Positions 1 through 10,832 of a DNA stretch of 41,550 nt are shown here, piece after piece. A model generated the notes under the pieces. That model saw only the letters and a list, made by a program, of their open reading frames with translations. It was not told where the DNA came from and did no database searches. The first letter of the stretch is position 1. Each line of letters opens with the position of its first letter. The stretch covers positions 1,797,195 through 1,838,744 of the forward strand of contig LSYV01000006.1 of assembly GCA_001584585.1 (NCBI GenBank), in the 5' to 3' direction. The position numbers and the translations under genes are program-made. The stretch comes from Gonium pectorale (taxonomy: Eukaryota > Chlorophyta > Chlorophyceae > Chlamydomonadales > Volvocaceae).

Positions 1-235
1 GCCTCCGGCTCAGCCTCCGGCTCGGCAGCTGCCTCCGGCTCAGCCTCCGGCTCGGCAGCTTCGTCGGGCTCAGCCTCCGGCTCGGCAGCGGCCTCCGGCT
101 CAGCCTCCGGCTCAGCCTCCGGCTCGGCAGCGGCCTCCGGCTCAGCCTCTGGATCCGCAGCTGCCTCCGGCTCAGCCTCCGGCTCAGCCTCCGGCTCGGC
201 AGCAGCGTCCGGCTCGGTAGCGGCCTCCGGCTCCG
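1..235 (-). repeat. Short-period EPEA-coding tandem repeat
   Basis: Tandem copies of a 12-nt unit (GAGCCGGAGGCT on the minus strand) and GCTGCC variants encode Glu-Pro-Glu-Ala with Ala-Ala spacers. They lie at the window edge inside the acidic tail of the coiled-coil gene. The same composition continues less regularly up to about 1700. Array length is probably variable and assembly-sensitive. Confidence 0.85.
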
Positions 236-3200
236 CTACAGCCTCCGCGTCGACCTCAGCCGCCAATTCACGCTCGGCAGACTTGGGCTCTGGTGCAAAG
301 GGGTCGTCCTCGTATGCCTCCTCAGCCAGCTCCTTGTCGAGCTGAGCCTCCATCTCCGCCTCCTCCTTCGCCTCCAGCTCCGCCTTGAGCACATCCTCAT
401 CTTCGCCAGCCACCGCCTCATCAGGTTGAGCTTCCGGAGCCGCCTCTGTCTCGGCTTCCAGCTCGGCAGCGGCCTCCGGCTCAGCGTCAGCGGCTTCCTC
501 CTCCTCATAGGCCGGCTCCTCGGGCTCCACCACACCCTCAGCCTCAGGCTCTGGCTCCGCAGGTGCCTCCCGTTCTGCCACCTGCTCTGCAGCCGACTCC
601 TGCTCAGCCTCCACTGGCTCCTCGCCGTAAGCGGCCTCCTCAGGCTCAGCCTCCGTTCCGGCAGCGGCCTCAGGCTCCGCTGCTGCGTCCGGTTCAGCCT
701 CGGTCTCAGCGACCTCAGCCTCCACGGCTTCCTCATCATATGCAGCCTCCTCGGGCTCCGCTGGCGCCTCCTGCTCAGCCTCCGCTTCGGTGGTGGCCGC
801 CTGCTTAGCCTCAGGCTCTTCGGCCGTGTTTGGCTCAGGCTCTACTGGCTCCACATCATAAGCGGCCTCCTCCGCATCACCATCCACGGCCGCCGCCGGC
901 TCTGGATCAGCAGCTGGCTCACCTTCAGCCTCCGGCTCAGGATCAGCAGCCTTCGGCTCAGGTGCGAAGGGGTCATCCTCTGCCGCCTCCTCCTCAGCAA
1001 ACTCCTTATCGAGCTGGGCCTCCATCTCGGCCTCCTCCTTGGCCTCCATCTCCTCCTTAAGCGCGTCCTCGTCCTCGCCAGCGACTGGCTGCTCATCAGC
1101 TTTGTCATCTGCGTCCGCCGGCTGCTCAATCTCCGGCTCCGGCTCAGCGCGCTCCTCCTCGTAGGCAGTCTCCTCCGGCTCGGCCTCCAGCTCCACGGCT
1201 GCCGCCTGCTCGGGATCCGCAGCGGGCGCCTCTGGCTCGGTCTCAGGCTCAGCAGGAGCCTCCGGCTCAGCCGCGGGCTCAGCATCAGGCTCGGCGTCCT
1301 CCTCACGCTCCTTGTACGTGGGCACGTCCTCGTCCTGATCAGCAACCTTTTCAGGCTCCTCTGCAGCAGGCTCCTCGGCCGCCGGCTCCTCTGCGGCCGG
1401 CTCCTCATCATAAGTGTCCTTGTCGGCAGCGGGCTCATCGGCGCCCTTGCCATCGTCCTCGTCGCCACCGGCAGCCGTGTACTTGGCCTCCTCCTCTTCG
1501 CCCTCGGCGGCAGCCTCGGCCGGCTCGTCCTCAGCAGCAGGCTCCTTCTCCGCCGGCTCCTCGTAGCCGGCCGACCTTTCGGCGGGCTCGTCATAAGCGG
1601 GCTCCGGGTGGGCCGGCTCCTCGTAGGTAGCCTCATTCTCCGCCGGCTCATCATCGGCGGCTTCTTCCTTCTCGGCCGGCTCATCGTAGGCCTCCTGCTC
1701 CTCCTCGTATGCGTCCTCCTGTGGCGAAAGGATGAGTTGCAGTGGAATGAGCTACAAAAAATAGCAACGAACGTACGCTTGAAAGTAAGTGACGGGATTC
1801 TTTGCACAGCAAAGGAATGGCAGCCGTCACCACGCACGTACCGCACATGCCGGGCAGACGGCACCGGTAGTCAAACCTGTATGCTCCCGTGTCACTTGAC
1901 CTCACCTCATCGGCAGCCTTTTTCTCCTCGGGCTCCTCCTCTTCCTTATCGTCCTTGGACGCATACGGGTCCACATCAGGCTCGCGCTCCTCTGGCTCCG
2001 GCTCTGGCTCCGGCTCGGCCGGAGCCTCGGGCTCAGCCTCCCGCTCCGACTGCCGCGTGGACTCACGCGAGGCCTTGCGGGAGGCATCCCGAGAGGACTT
2101 CTGCGAGGCAGGCCGCTCAGGCTCGGGCTCAGGCTCTGCCTTGTAGGCGGGGACTGGTACGTCCGACGGCTCCTTGGAGGGCGCCTGTTCCGCCGACGGC
2201 TCCTTGGCAACGGGCTCTTGCGTCGGCTCGGTGCGGGCGGGTGTGACCGGCTCCTGCGGGGCCGCCTGTTCGAGCCACGGGGAGGGCGGGTGGGGACGCA
2301 GATGACGCAGATGTTATGATATTTCAGGGTGTATACAATGGCCTAAAAGAACTAGTGCAGCTTGTGCATGTGCAGCATGCACATCTTGGTTTTAAATTGC
2401 GCCAATGTCACATCCACGGTAACACGTCGAACGTCGGCTAACCAACAATACGTGCACGCACCTTGTCGGGCGTGGACTTCTCGGCCTTGGTGCGCACCGG
2501 GCGGCCACCAGGCTTGCCGTGGAGCACCTCGGAGAACTGCAGGGAAACGGGAGGGGCGAATGGCATCGATCAACCCATAGTGCTGTAGGGCATGGAAGAC
2601 AACGTTCACGTGGACGGGTTGCAAACAAGCTAAGAGGCGCGCTCACTATGCATCGCTATCCAGCCCCCACAACCTGCGTAGCATCTTCCACTAGGTTCAG
2701 ACCCGTCTGACACGCTCGCAGACTTACGTGCTCGGACAGCGCGGCGGCACGAGCAGCCTTATCCGCAGCACGGCGCTCCTCCGCCTCCGAGGCCTGTTGG
2801 CGAGGCGCTGGCTGCGGGCGAGGAAGGGGGTACCGTGGCAGGGCAGGTTCGCTTATGCGCGGGCATCTAAAACGAGTAAGTGTGCCATCCCTTAGATACC
2901 GTGGCAGCCCGGCCCCAAGATTCAACAGGTGACGGAGGCATGCATTGAAGTACGCCTTTAGATCGGCCCCCACCTTCGTCTTCGGTGACGGCGGATAGGC
3001 AGGCTGCCTCTCTGCCCGCGGTGCGACCGGGACCCGCTCCTTGGGGGGCGGCGCAGCTGAGGCAGGGAAACGAAAGGTGGTGGAACAGAACAATAAGCAA
3101 GGGGCACATTTGCTGCCAACACGCGGGAAACCAATGCGTCAGTGTGAAGCCCACCATAAAGACTTAACGTGTCGTGTCCCACCATAGTCACACTGCAGAG

Positions 3201-6200
3201 ATATGCTTCTGCACATCCTGTGTTTGTCGCACCTTGACGGCGCGCGTGTGGCGGCGAGCGGCGGCCGTTGCTGGGCTGCACAATCGGGCGGCGCGTGCCA
3301 GCTCCGTACAGCTGCCGCAGCTTCTCGGCGTAGGCGTCAATGATCGCCTGTAAGATTCGGCGTGTTGGCGTAAGTTAGCGCACGTCTGAGCACGTGTTTC
3401 GGGTTAGGGAAATTCGTTGATTCAATTGCAACTGCATTGTCCATGCATTGTCATACCAGAGCCAGCGGGACCACGACCTTCTTCCCAGGACGGCGTGACC
3501 GCTGCTGTCAAACGCTATCCATGACCTTCTCTTCCTGAGCCCTTCCCACCTGGCGGTCTATTGTGGGCTGCTGCATCTCCTGCAGGAACTGCCCGTTCAG
3601 CACCTGCGCCGCCAGCGCCCTGGAGAGATTCGGGGGAATGAGCAGGAGGCTCAGTATCACGCACTTGTAGCTATGTGCGCAAGCAATACAGCTCGTGCTG
3701 CACAGTGGCCTCACAGGGCAAGAAGAAGTCATGTAGCAAGCTACGCTAACGAAAGCCCTGAACGAAGACGCTTGCTGTTTGCAGCCCAGTCAGCCCCATC
3801 TGCTCTTCTGCTCATCACGCCCGAATGCAGCCTCAGGGCCCTCTCCCCACCGTACTGGTCATACGTGCCATATCGCCCTGCTTACCCAGGGGACCCTACT
3901 GCTGAAGGCTTGCAGGTCTTAGCTTTTGGGGCTTCATGCCTACTGCTCCCTGTAAAGGCCCCATAATGCCCACGAACTCCGCAAAGCTTCGAGACAAAGA
4001 TCTGCTACCGCTTGGACTCTCATAGAAGTTTTGAACCGGCGTAGTAGTGTAATTGTCTTTCGCGTTCTGCTCCCTTGCGTCTTGCCATACTCCCCTCCTT
4101 GCGCTTATCCCACGCTCATCCCACTTCTCCAGTGTATCCGCCACCAGCAGCCCTTCCGTCAGGTGTTTCCCCGTCCAGCAAGGACCCGTGGCGCCACGTG
4201 CCTGAGACCCCTGCTCCTTGGTGAGCCCACCCAAACCCCATTTGACGTTTATTTCGTATGCGAATCGTTGTCCGCGACGCGACGCGGTTCCCTTCTTCAC
4301 AACCCCCTGTTAGTGCTTCCGCTCCCTCCCCCGCCTCCCACTCACTTCTTCTCCGCATCCGCCACCAGCAGCTCCTCCGTCATCCGCTGCAGCAGCGCGC
4401 GCACGCCGTCCACACGCTCGCTGAGGCGCGCCGCGGCATCGGGCGGCGGCACGTCGGCCGGCAGGAGCGGCGGCAGGCCGTTCTCATTGGACAGGCGCAT
4501 CGCCTCGGCGTTCATTTGGTCAATCATCTGGTTGACCAGGTTGAAATCGGCCTCCACGTTGTCCAGGACGGCCTAGGGGCGGGAGTGGTGAGGAAAAACT
4601 AGTGGGCAAAGCGCAGAGGCCGGGGACGAGGAGACTGGGAATGAGGGAGCTAAGAGGAGGCAGGAACTGGAGCACAGGCGTGTGCAGCGGGCCATTGCTC
4701 TAAATGGGCCCGCCGGTGGCCCGCCCAGCCCAGCAAGCAATGTCTCGTGACGCGCGGCGTGTCTTGCACTGTACGGGTCCAGGGAGCCCTGCTTGGTTGC
4801 TCAGCGTTTCTTGCTCAGCGCACACGCTGCAGGAGTGCCTCCGCAACCTCACAGATTCGGCAGCCGTCGAGAGTATCAACACCTTTCACTATGTACGGCA
4901 AGCTCTCAGGGGCCTCAACTCACCTGCATATGCTCGACCTGCTGACCGGTGCCGCGCAGCTTGGCGCGGTATGCGGCGCGCTGCTCATAAAGCCGGCGCG
5001 TCTGTGCCACCAGCGCTGCCACGGCGCGCGCGCCATCACGGTCGAATGGCCGGTTGGCGGAGCCGGGGTTACGGCTGAAGCTGGCCAGGTTGCCGTCCTC
5101 ATCCAGCTGGACATGCAGGCGAGGGCAATGCAGGGGTGGCCGCTTTCGGTGGGAATGAGTGACAAGGCTGTGGACAAGGACTCAGACAACATGGCGGGGA
5201 TGGGAGAAGTCACCCATTTTGCAGCGTCGCAAGGAAGCCGCTTGCCGTATAGACGCGGCCGATGTGGAACACACTGCTGGGTTATGCACCATCGCTTTTC
5301 GAAGGAGAAACGAAACGAGGGCTTGCGCTCCGTGTACATGAATCGTAGTGGCACTGTGCCAGTGGCACGCGATGCCGAGATGGCATATGTTGCGATGGCG
5401 CAAACCATCGCTTGGAGAGTTTTTATGACATACCTCATAGCGTAGGCCAATCCAGGCAGGCGCTGTGCGAGGCAGGGCCTCGAAGCCCTCCGTCGCGGCG
5501 CGCTCCGAGTCCATGTGGGTGTCCTCGGGGTATGAGTTTTCGCCTCCCGTCTGTGGATGGAATAAACACGACATACCGGGTCGCAAGGAGGTGAGGTACC
5601 TGCGCTGATCATGCTTGCTGGACCCTTGCGCGCTCCGTAATGCAGGCTGTGCAAAAGCTGGCACCCAAAACGCGTCACGTCGATAATGCCAAGTAGAGGC
5701 CCCCGGCTTCGCAACGCCGTGCGTGTCTGCGCAAATTGTAAGTTACCGGCACATGCGAACGAAAGGCCGGCGGCAACGCGCATTTGGCCGGGCTGGACAG
5801 CTCAGGTGCCTTCCCTTACTACTCTGCGGGCCTTGCACTGCTGGCGTTCTTTCCCCTTGCTCATTTCGCCCGGCCCTACTCACCGCTTGCATGGCCACGG
5901 CAGCCAGGCCCAGCGCCAGGGCGGTGCGCTCCTTGCGGGCGCGCTCCAGCTGCGCCGCCAGGCCCGACATGGCCGTCTGGTGCTCGTGCTCAACCTCGCG
6001 GAGCCGGCCCTACGGAGAAAGCCAGCATGCGGGGGAATGAAGGGACACGGCGGCGCAGGCAGATCGGCAGATGCTTTGCCCAGATGCTCTGAGGAGAAGG
6101 TCAGTAATGCAGCCTCCTAGCAACGGAAACCAGGCAACATGTCCGAGGTGCAGGTGCCTTTATACTCTATTATAGGCAAGGGCATGATGATGGAGGACGG

Positions 6201-7218
6201 ACGCCGTAAGTGCAACGTACTGTAATTTGCAACGAGGCACAGGGAACGCAATAGCGCAGGGTCGACGCACCTGGAGCGCCCGGACCTTGGCCTCCGCCTT
6301 GACCGAGTACCTCTCATAGTTGGCGCGCTGCACGTTGCGGCATGGGCGCAATGCGGCGGAAGGGAGGTCTAGGATTAACCCCAGCTCAGCACGCAGACGT
6401 GAGGCCTGTGATACGCATGACAAGGACGGACGATGTCACCTTCGTAGATGGGACTGCCAGTATACCTGCGTTGCGGCCGTACGCGTGAGCTCCGCCACGT
6501 TGCGCTCCAGCTCCTTGATAGTGACCTTCTGAGATCCAATCAGCTCCCGTTGCTGCTCAATGTACTCCCGGAGCTTCTGGTTCTCAGCGTCCTTGATCTG
6601 CGGCCACGTAAGAACGGGAAATACCAGGACACGTGAAGGCAAGGAGTGCCAACAGCGTACCTCCACTATGGCAAATACGGTGTAGGGCGGTGTGCTTATT
6701 GTCAGCATTCTCTCCCGCATGTGATTCCGGAACCGAACCCAGGGGGCGCTTTGAACATGAAATGATTGGGTTGTCCCTGCTGTTCGGCTATGTGCAGGAT
6801 TGCGCGTCCGCCACCCTTTCCCATCTAGCCCCCTCCCTTGCCTGCAGCTCTTGCTCAAAACGATTCTTCAAGGTCGTCAGCTCATTCTTGAGGCCACGGA
6901 TGCGCGCCTCCCCTCTCAGGGCCTCCGCCGACGGGACCTCCGGCGGGAGAGGGTACGTGGGGGCAGCCCGTTGGCCGCCCTGCCGCGAAGGATTCTCGCG
7001 AATATCGGGAAGGAAATGCGACGACGACTGCGCGGGCTCGCCCCAAGCTTCGGTGACGACGGGCTGGAAACCATTCGTCGCAGAGCCATTAGTGCGAGGC
7101 GACGCCACGCGATTCGCCGGGGGTAGGCTGGAGGTCTACAGGACATTGTAAAAGAGAGGGGTAATGTCAGGTCTTAGACCGTGGTCCTCGCAGCAGTCTG
7201 CTCGAAGTAGTGCGACAT
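1..7218 (-). CDS. Coiled-coil protein with long Glu/Pro/Ala-rich acidic tail (C-terminus outside window)
   Basis: Thirteen exons join in phase: 7218-7180, 7135-6842, 6597-6466, 6327-6271, 6009-5884, 5106-4924, 4572-4346, 3619-3550, 3347-3233, 3056-2974, 2811-2728, 2536-2462, 2265-1906 and 1718 to position 1, with the first exon (13 codons, MSHYFEQ start, 44-nt intron) the least certain. The next model start would be a GTG, so I prefer the ATG at 7218. About 1187 residues are visible. Residues about 60-375 are heptad-rich and likely coiled coil (for example LKNELTTLKNRFEQELQ, then KDAENQKLREYIEQQREL). Residues about 380-500 are basic and Pro-rich. From about 500 on the protein is acidic, built on EPEA, AAEPEA and AYDEEP-like units, with no in-frame stop seen. 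The intron after the second listed exon uses a GC donor (CAG|gcaagg). I do not recognise the family; a cytoskeletal or flagellar coiled-coil protein is possible but is only inference. Exon calls are firm from 6597 downwards. Confidence 0.8.
280..1090 (-). repeat. Two copies of a duplicated acidic module inside the tail
   Basis: Minus-strand positions about 1090-950 and 420-280 encode two closely similar blocks of about 47 residues. Both start VAGEDED, continue EAKEEAEMEAQLDKE and end DDPFAPEPK. The copies are about 670 bases apart and differ at scattered residues, for example EFAEEEAAED against ELAEEAYED. This is a segmental duplication larger than the EPEA repeat around it. Confidence 0.8.
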
Positions 7219-8356
7219 GCCGGCTGGCAACGCGACCACCGACTGCAGCTGTCGGAGGCAGGACTATATTCATCTACCAAGTCATGGAAATATAGGTATA
7301 TATCGGCCCGAAGGAAAAAGGTCCCATCGCGTCTGCCTTTTTGGCATCCGAGCATTCCCCGGATTCCCTTTCCTTAGAGGCAGTGTATACGGTAGCTTGC
7401 ATGTCTCCATTTCACAAATGCCCAACGCTTACCGCCCAAGCACGGTCCTCCATGGCTCCTCCTTCCTTAGCTTGTTCGGCTCACCCGGTCGCCGCGCTGG
7501 TAGCTAGAGAGTGACTCGTTGCTTAATGATACGAATTTCGACAGTCACGAGGCCCCTAAAGGGCATAGTTGGTGGAGGGGTGCAAGGCAGGCCTGTAAGA
7601 CGAGCTTCCCGGCACAATAATGGTCGTATGCGGATTGGTGGAATATAGCTGCAGGCTGTAATTTCGTCCCGGGTGGCTAAGGGGCTAAGAAACGGGGTAC
7701 GGCACTCGGCCTGCATAAAAGGAGCATAGGAATATGGAGGTGGAGGACATTGCAAACACATACTCGCGTCGTAAATGTTACGGAAACTGCGAGCTGGCGA
7801 GGTCCCTCCGCCCGGTTCGTTCCATGCGCATGCAGAGGGTTGCTTGGGTTGGGTGGCACACCCAGCCGGGGCAAACAGCGCTTGCGAAATTGGGAGAGTA
7901 GCTATTCCGCCTGTGGCATGGGGTGGGTGGGCGGGGGCGGGAGGGCACCCATCGGATCCCCGGGTGGATGATACGCAGCACCAGTCTACATTCTGGTGAA
8001 CAGAACCGCGAACGGCGCTCCATCTCACCGTATGCATGCGTACGGACCGCAAATACGTCACCCAGTGGCAACACTGGCGACAACCTCCCCGCACAGCCTC
8101 ACAGATAAACAGCCGACCAAGCAGTCCCAACTCTGACATGGGCTGTGTCTGGGCCTGTCCCGCCGGTCGGTAAGATCCGCAGTGCACACATGCCCACGGA
8201 GCGGCCCCTACCTTGGAAAACTTCGGAAGACTAGAAAGCTGCAGAAGCTCGCACTCAACAGGCGATTGCCAAACTTATCCTCGCCCCTCTTGCCACTCAG
8301 GGACGGGAAGGCCCATGCGCCCATCTACTTGTTTCCGCCTGCCGTACCCAGCCCTA

Positions 8357-8384
8357 CTGGAAACGTCACACCTTCGGGTGTGTT
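8357..8384. repeat. Dispersed hairpin element, copy 1 (CACACC-TTCG-GGTGTG)
   Basis: Positions 8367-8382 read CACACC TTCG GGTGTG, a perfect 6-bp stem closed by a C(UUCG)G loop if transcribed from the plus strand. With its flank (8357-8383, minus strand) it matches 31530-31556 at 25 of 27 positions, so it belongs to a repeat family rather than being a chance palindrome. Confidence 0.75.
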
Positions 8385-8476
8385 ACGTCGTGCGAAGATG
8401 CGCGCGTGCTTGTGGACATGCTGCAAGCAAACAGACTAGGCAAGCAGACTAGGCGAGGAAGGCGAGCGAGGCGAGG

Positions 8477-8498
8477 CACCTTCGGGTGTGTATGTCCG
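8477..8498. repeat. Dispersed hairpin element, copy 2
   Basis: Positions 8477-8488 read CACC TTCG GGTG, a 4-bp stem with the same loop. The 22 bases 8477-8498 (minus strand) match 31523-31544 with one mismatch. This copy shares the opposite flank from the copy 120 bases to its left: together the two cover both flanks of the 31.5-kb copy. Confidence 0.7.
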
Positions 8499-9197
8499 CG
8501 AAGTCAGCTTCCTCATTTATTCTTTCTGTTCTCCCCACCAATCCGCCTTTGGTAGCTGTTGTTCACTCAACACAACCCGGTACTCGGCTGCGCTAAAACC
8601 TCGTCAGCCACGGGGGGCGCCCTCTTGGCTCTTGCTACTGGCTGTCCTTAGGCTTGCGTGCAACACCGCCCGAAGTGTGGGGACTCAAAGTGGGCCCACG
8701 ATGGTTGTCAGAAGTGCGGGTGTGAAAGGTATCCTTTGCACGCGTTGCTGATCTATTTCCCAGTAGCATTTCCCTGATGCGCGTGCGCTAAGCTGTGCAT
8801 CGTAAGGGAAGTGACCGCTCCATGTTCACTCTTCCACCAGTAGAGTTGACCGGCCGAAATGCAGCGCTGACGGGTTACAAACGTGCAAGGCAGGGCACGA
8901 CAGCGTATCACGCTTGTGATGAAGACAGATACAACCAAATAGGCAGCATGAAGCGTTACACGGTTCCCACCAGCCCCATTCCATGTGGCGCTCTGCATAG
9001 AAGGAGCCAAGCAGTTGCGGGCAAGAAGCGCGGCATACCCCAAAACCAATCGTTCCACTCCGCTCGCGCAACACCTGCACCTGGCGTCAAGTACTAGAGC
9101 ACGCACGCCAGGCCACGGTGGGCTACGCGCCGTCTACAGAGACAGCGCTACACCCGTACAAGCAAGGGAGCCTTTAAGCACATGTCCTGACCTGGCA

Positions 9198-9202
9198 TTA
9201 CA
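9198..9202 (-). terminator. Polyadenylation signal TGTAA for the pyrophosphatase gene
   Basis: TGTAA on the minus strand about 170 bases after the pyrophosphatase stop codon. TGTAA is the standard polyadenylation signal in Chlamydomonas and Volvox, and the spacing is normal for a 3' UTR there. Confidence 0.55.
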
Positions 9203-9370
9203 CTGCTGTTCATGCCAGCCAGCAAAGCTGATCGCGAGTCAAGGAAGCGTCGTCATCCTGGCAGGGTAATGTCAACATGCGAGTCCAATCAAGCTGGCAC
9301 CCAGGTATGCGTCCCATATCCCCTTGTCACCCTCGGGTCTGAAATCTGTGCAGCTCTTCGAGCGTTAACG

Positions 9371-10832
9371 TCACTCGTAAACATTGCGAAGCTTGCGCGG
9401 CACATAGTGCTCTTGGTAGAGGTTCTGCAGGATGGCAGAAAGAAAGCAGGGTATTCGGGCACTTTGTCAGACTCATGCGGCTAGCCTAGTCGGGCAAGGG
9501 CGTCGCCTTAACGGGTCTCTCCGGAGCAACCAACACGTTGAGTACTGCCAACGTTGAGTACTGCCATGCCGTAGATGATAGTGCATTTGTTAAATCTCGC
9601 TGCAATACGGTTAGCTGCAGCGTTATCCTGGGGCAAGTAATTGTATGCGCGTGTGACGGCTGACGTGTTCATCGCCACAGTGCTGTGCCCACTCCCATAA
9701 ACCCGTGCCTAGCCGGGAAACTGTGAACCGGTAACCCTCAGCGCAAATGCACCGCCGACATAGTGAAACTGAGTGCCGCAAGCATTGAATCGTGCTCACC
9801 AGCGAGTCCTTGACGACCTTCTTGGCCTCCTCCGCGCCCAGGAAGTCATCGACAATGACCTCCTTGTGCTCGTTCTTCTTGTAGTCTTCGAAGAACCTGG
9901 TACGGATTAGAAAATGATTCTTGTGGCAAGAAGCAAAAGGGAGCCCAAAGTGTCAGGGGCTTCATTCCCAGACGGTGTCCTCAGGACGGCCCAGGGGCTT
10001 CAAACCTTGCTACGCCCGGGCTGCTGCATCCTCCTGCCGTCTACTCCCAGCTCTAGTTTGCTCTGGCATCCCATCACCCCCCCACACACACACATACACA
10101 CAAACATCTCTGCCCAAAACGCACCGCTTGATCTCCGCCAGGCGGTGAGGGGGCAGCTGGCTGATGTCCGTGAACCCCTTGAACTCGGGGTCATCAGCGT
10201 GCACGGCAATCAGCTTGTCATCGCGCTCTCCCTGGTCAAGCATCTGCATAACGCCGATGGGCTTTGCCTGCGTGGGACCATGGCGCGGAGGGGCGCTCGC
10301 GTGTTAAGGTGCTGAAGGATTGCGCTGAGGGCAGTGAGGGGTTGGCGACCCAGTTCAGTCCCAAGGGTCACACTGAACACAACGACTGCCCCACCCCAAG
10401 CCCCAGCGCTGAACCAGTACCCACCCGCAGGAAGCACATGGGCACGACCGGCTCCTGCATCAGCACGAGGACGTCCAGCGGGTCGCCATCCTCGCACAGC
10501 GTCTTCGGCACAAAGCCGTAGTTGTGGGGGTACACGACTGACGAGTAGAGGATGCGGTCCACGAAGCACAGACCGGTGTCTTTGTCCAGCTCATACTTCA
10601 CTTTGGAGCCACGCGGGATTTCGATCACGCAGCTGACGACGGACGGCGCGTCGTTCCCGGGGTGCAGATCGTGCCATGGGTGAGACGCGGTGCCCCTGCA
10701 ATGAGTAGCAGGCGCTTGAGGCTCGTGTTGGATAGCAAGTGCCGCCGCTCCAGCAATTCAGCTGCGACCCAGCTCCCCGGCGAGGCGCTAATTCACAGGG
10801 CAAAAGCGCTTGGCGCACCTGTAGAACGACAT
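9371..10832 (-). CDS. Soluble inorganic pyrophosphatase (family I, plant/bacterial type)
   Basis: Hydrolyses pyrophosphate to two phosphates (EC 3.6.1.1), pulling biosynthetic reactions forward. Exons 10832-10819, 10695-10425, 10267-10125, 9896-9800 and 9424-9371 join in phase to 192 residues. The first exon is only 14 nt (MSFY plus two bases of an Arg codon). It is supported by a clean donor and by giving the family-like start before SHPWHDL. The active site is complete: [13 protein letters not shown] at 30-42, YPHNYGFVP at 60-68, the DGDPLD metal motif (Asp74, Asp76, Asp79), Asp106 and Asp111 in [10 protein letters not shown], then [19 protein letters not shown]. It ends [16 protein letters not shown]. 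No transit peptide is visible, so a cytosolic location is likely, although an alternative upstream start cannot be excluded. The length fits the small bacterial-like family rather than the longer fungal/animal form. Confidence 0.95.
9535..9566. repeat. Exact 16-bp tandem duplication in a pyrophosphatase intron
   Basis: acgttgagtactgcca occurs twice back to back (9535-9550 and 9551-9566) inside the last intron of the pyrophosphatase gene. This is a simple recent slippage or duplication product. Confidence 0.9.

Larger units (their letters stand above)
7219..9370. other. Intergenic region: promoter of the coiled-coil gene and 3' UTR of the pyrophosphatase gene
   Basis: About 2.15 kb with no coding region that I can support. 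Open frames here have no recognisable domains, no consistent splice sites and a composition unlike the neighbouring exons. The left end should carry the promoter and 5' UTR of the minus-strand coiled-coil gene. The right end is the pyrophosphatase 3' UTR with a TGTAA at 9202-9198. It holds two UUCG hairpin elements (8367-8382 and 8477-8488) and a short direct repeat of cagactaggc near 8430-8455. Confidence 0.6.

Noticed and set aside
842..1864. Minus-strand Arg/Pro/Ser-rich open frame of 340 codons
   Set aside because: It is an off-frame reading of the acidic tail exon. The phase-consistent frame is the Glu/Pro/Ala one.
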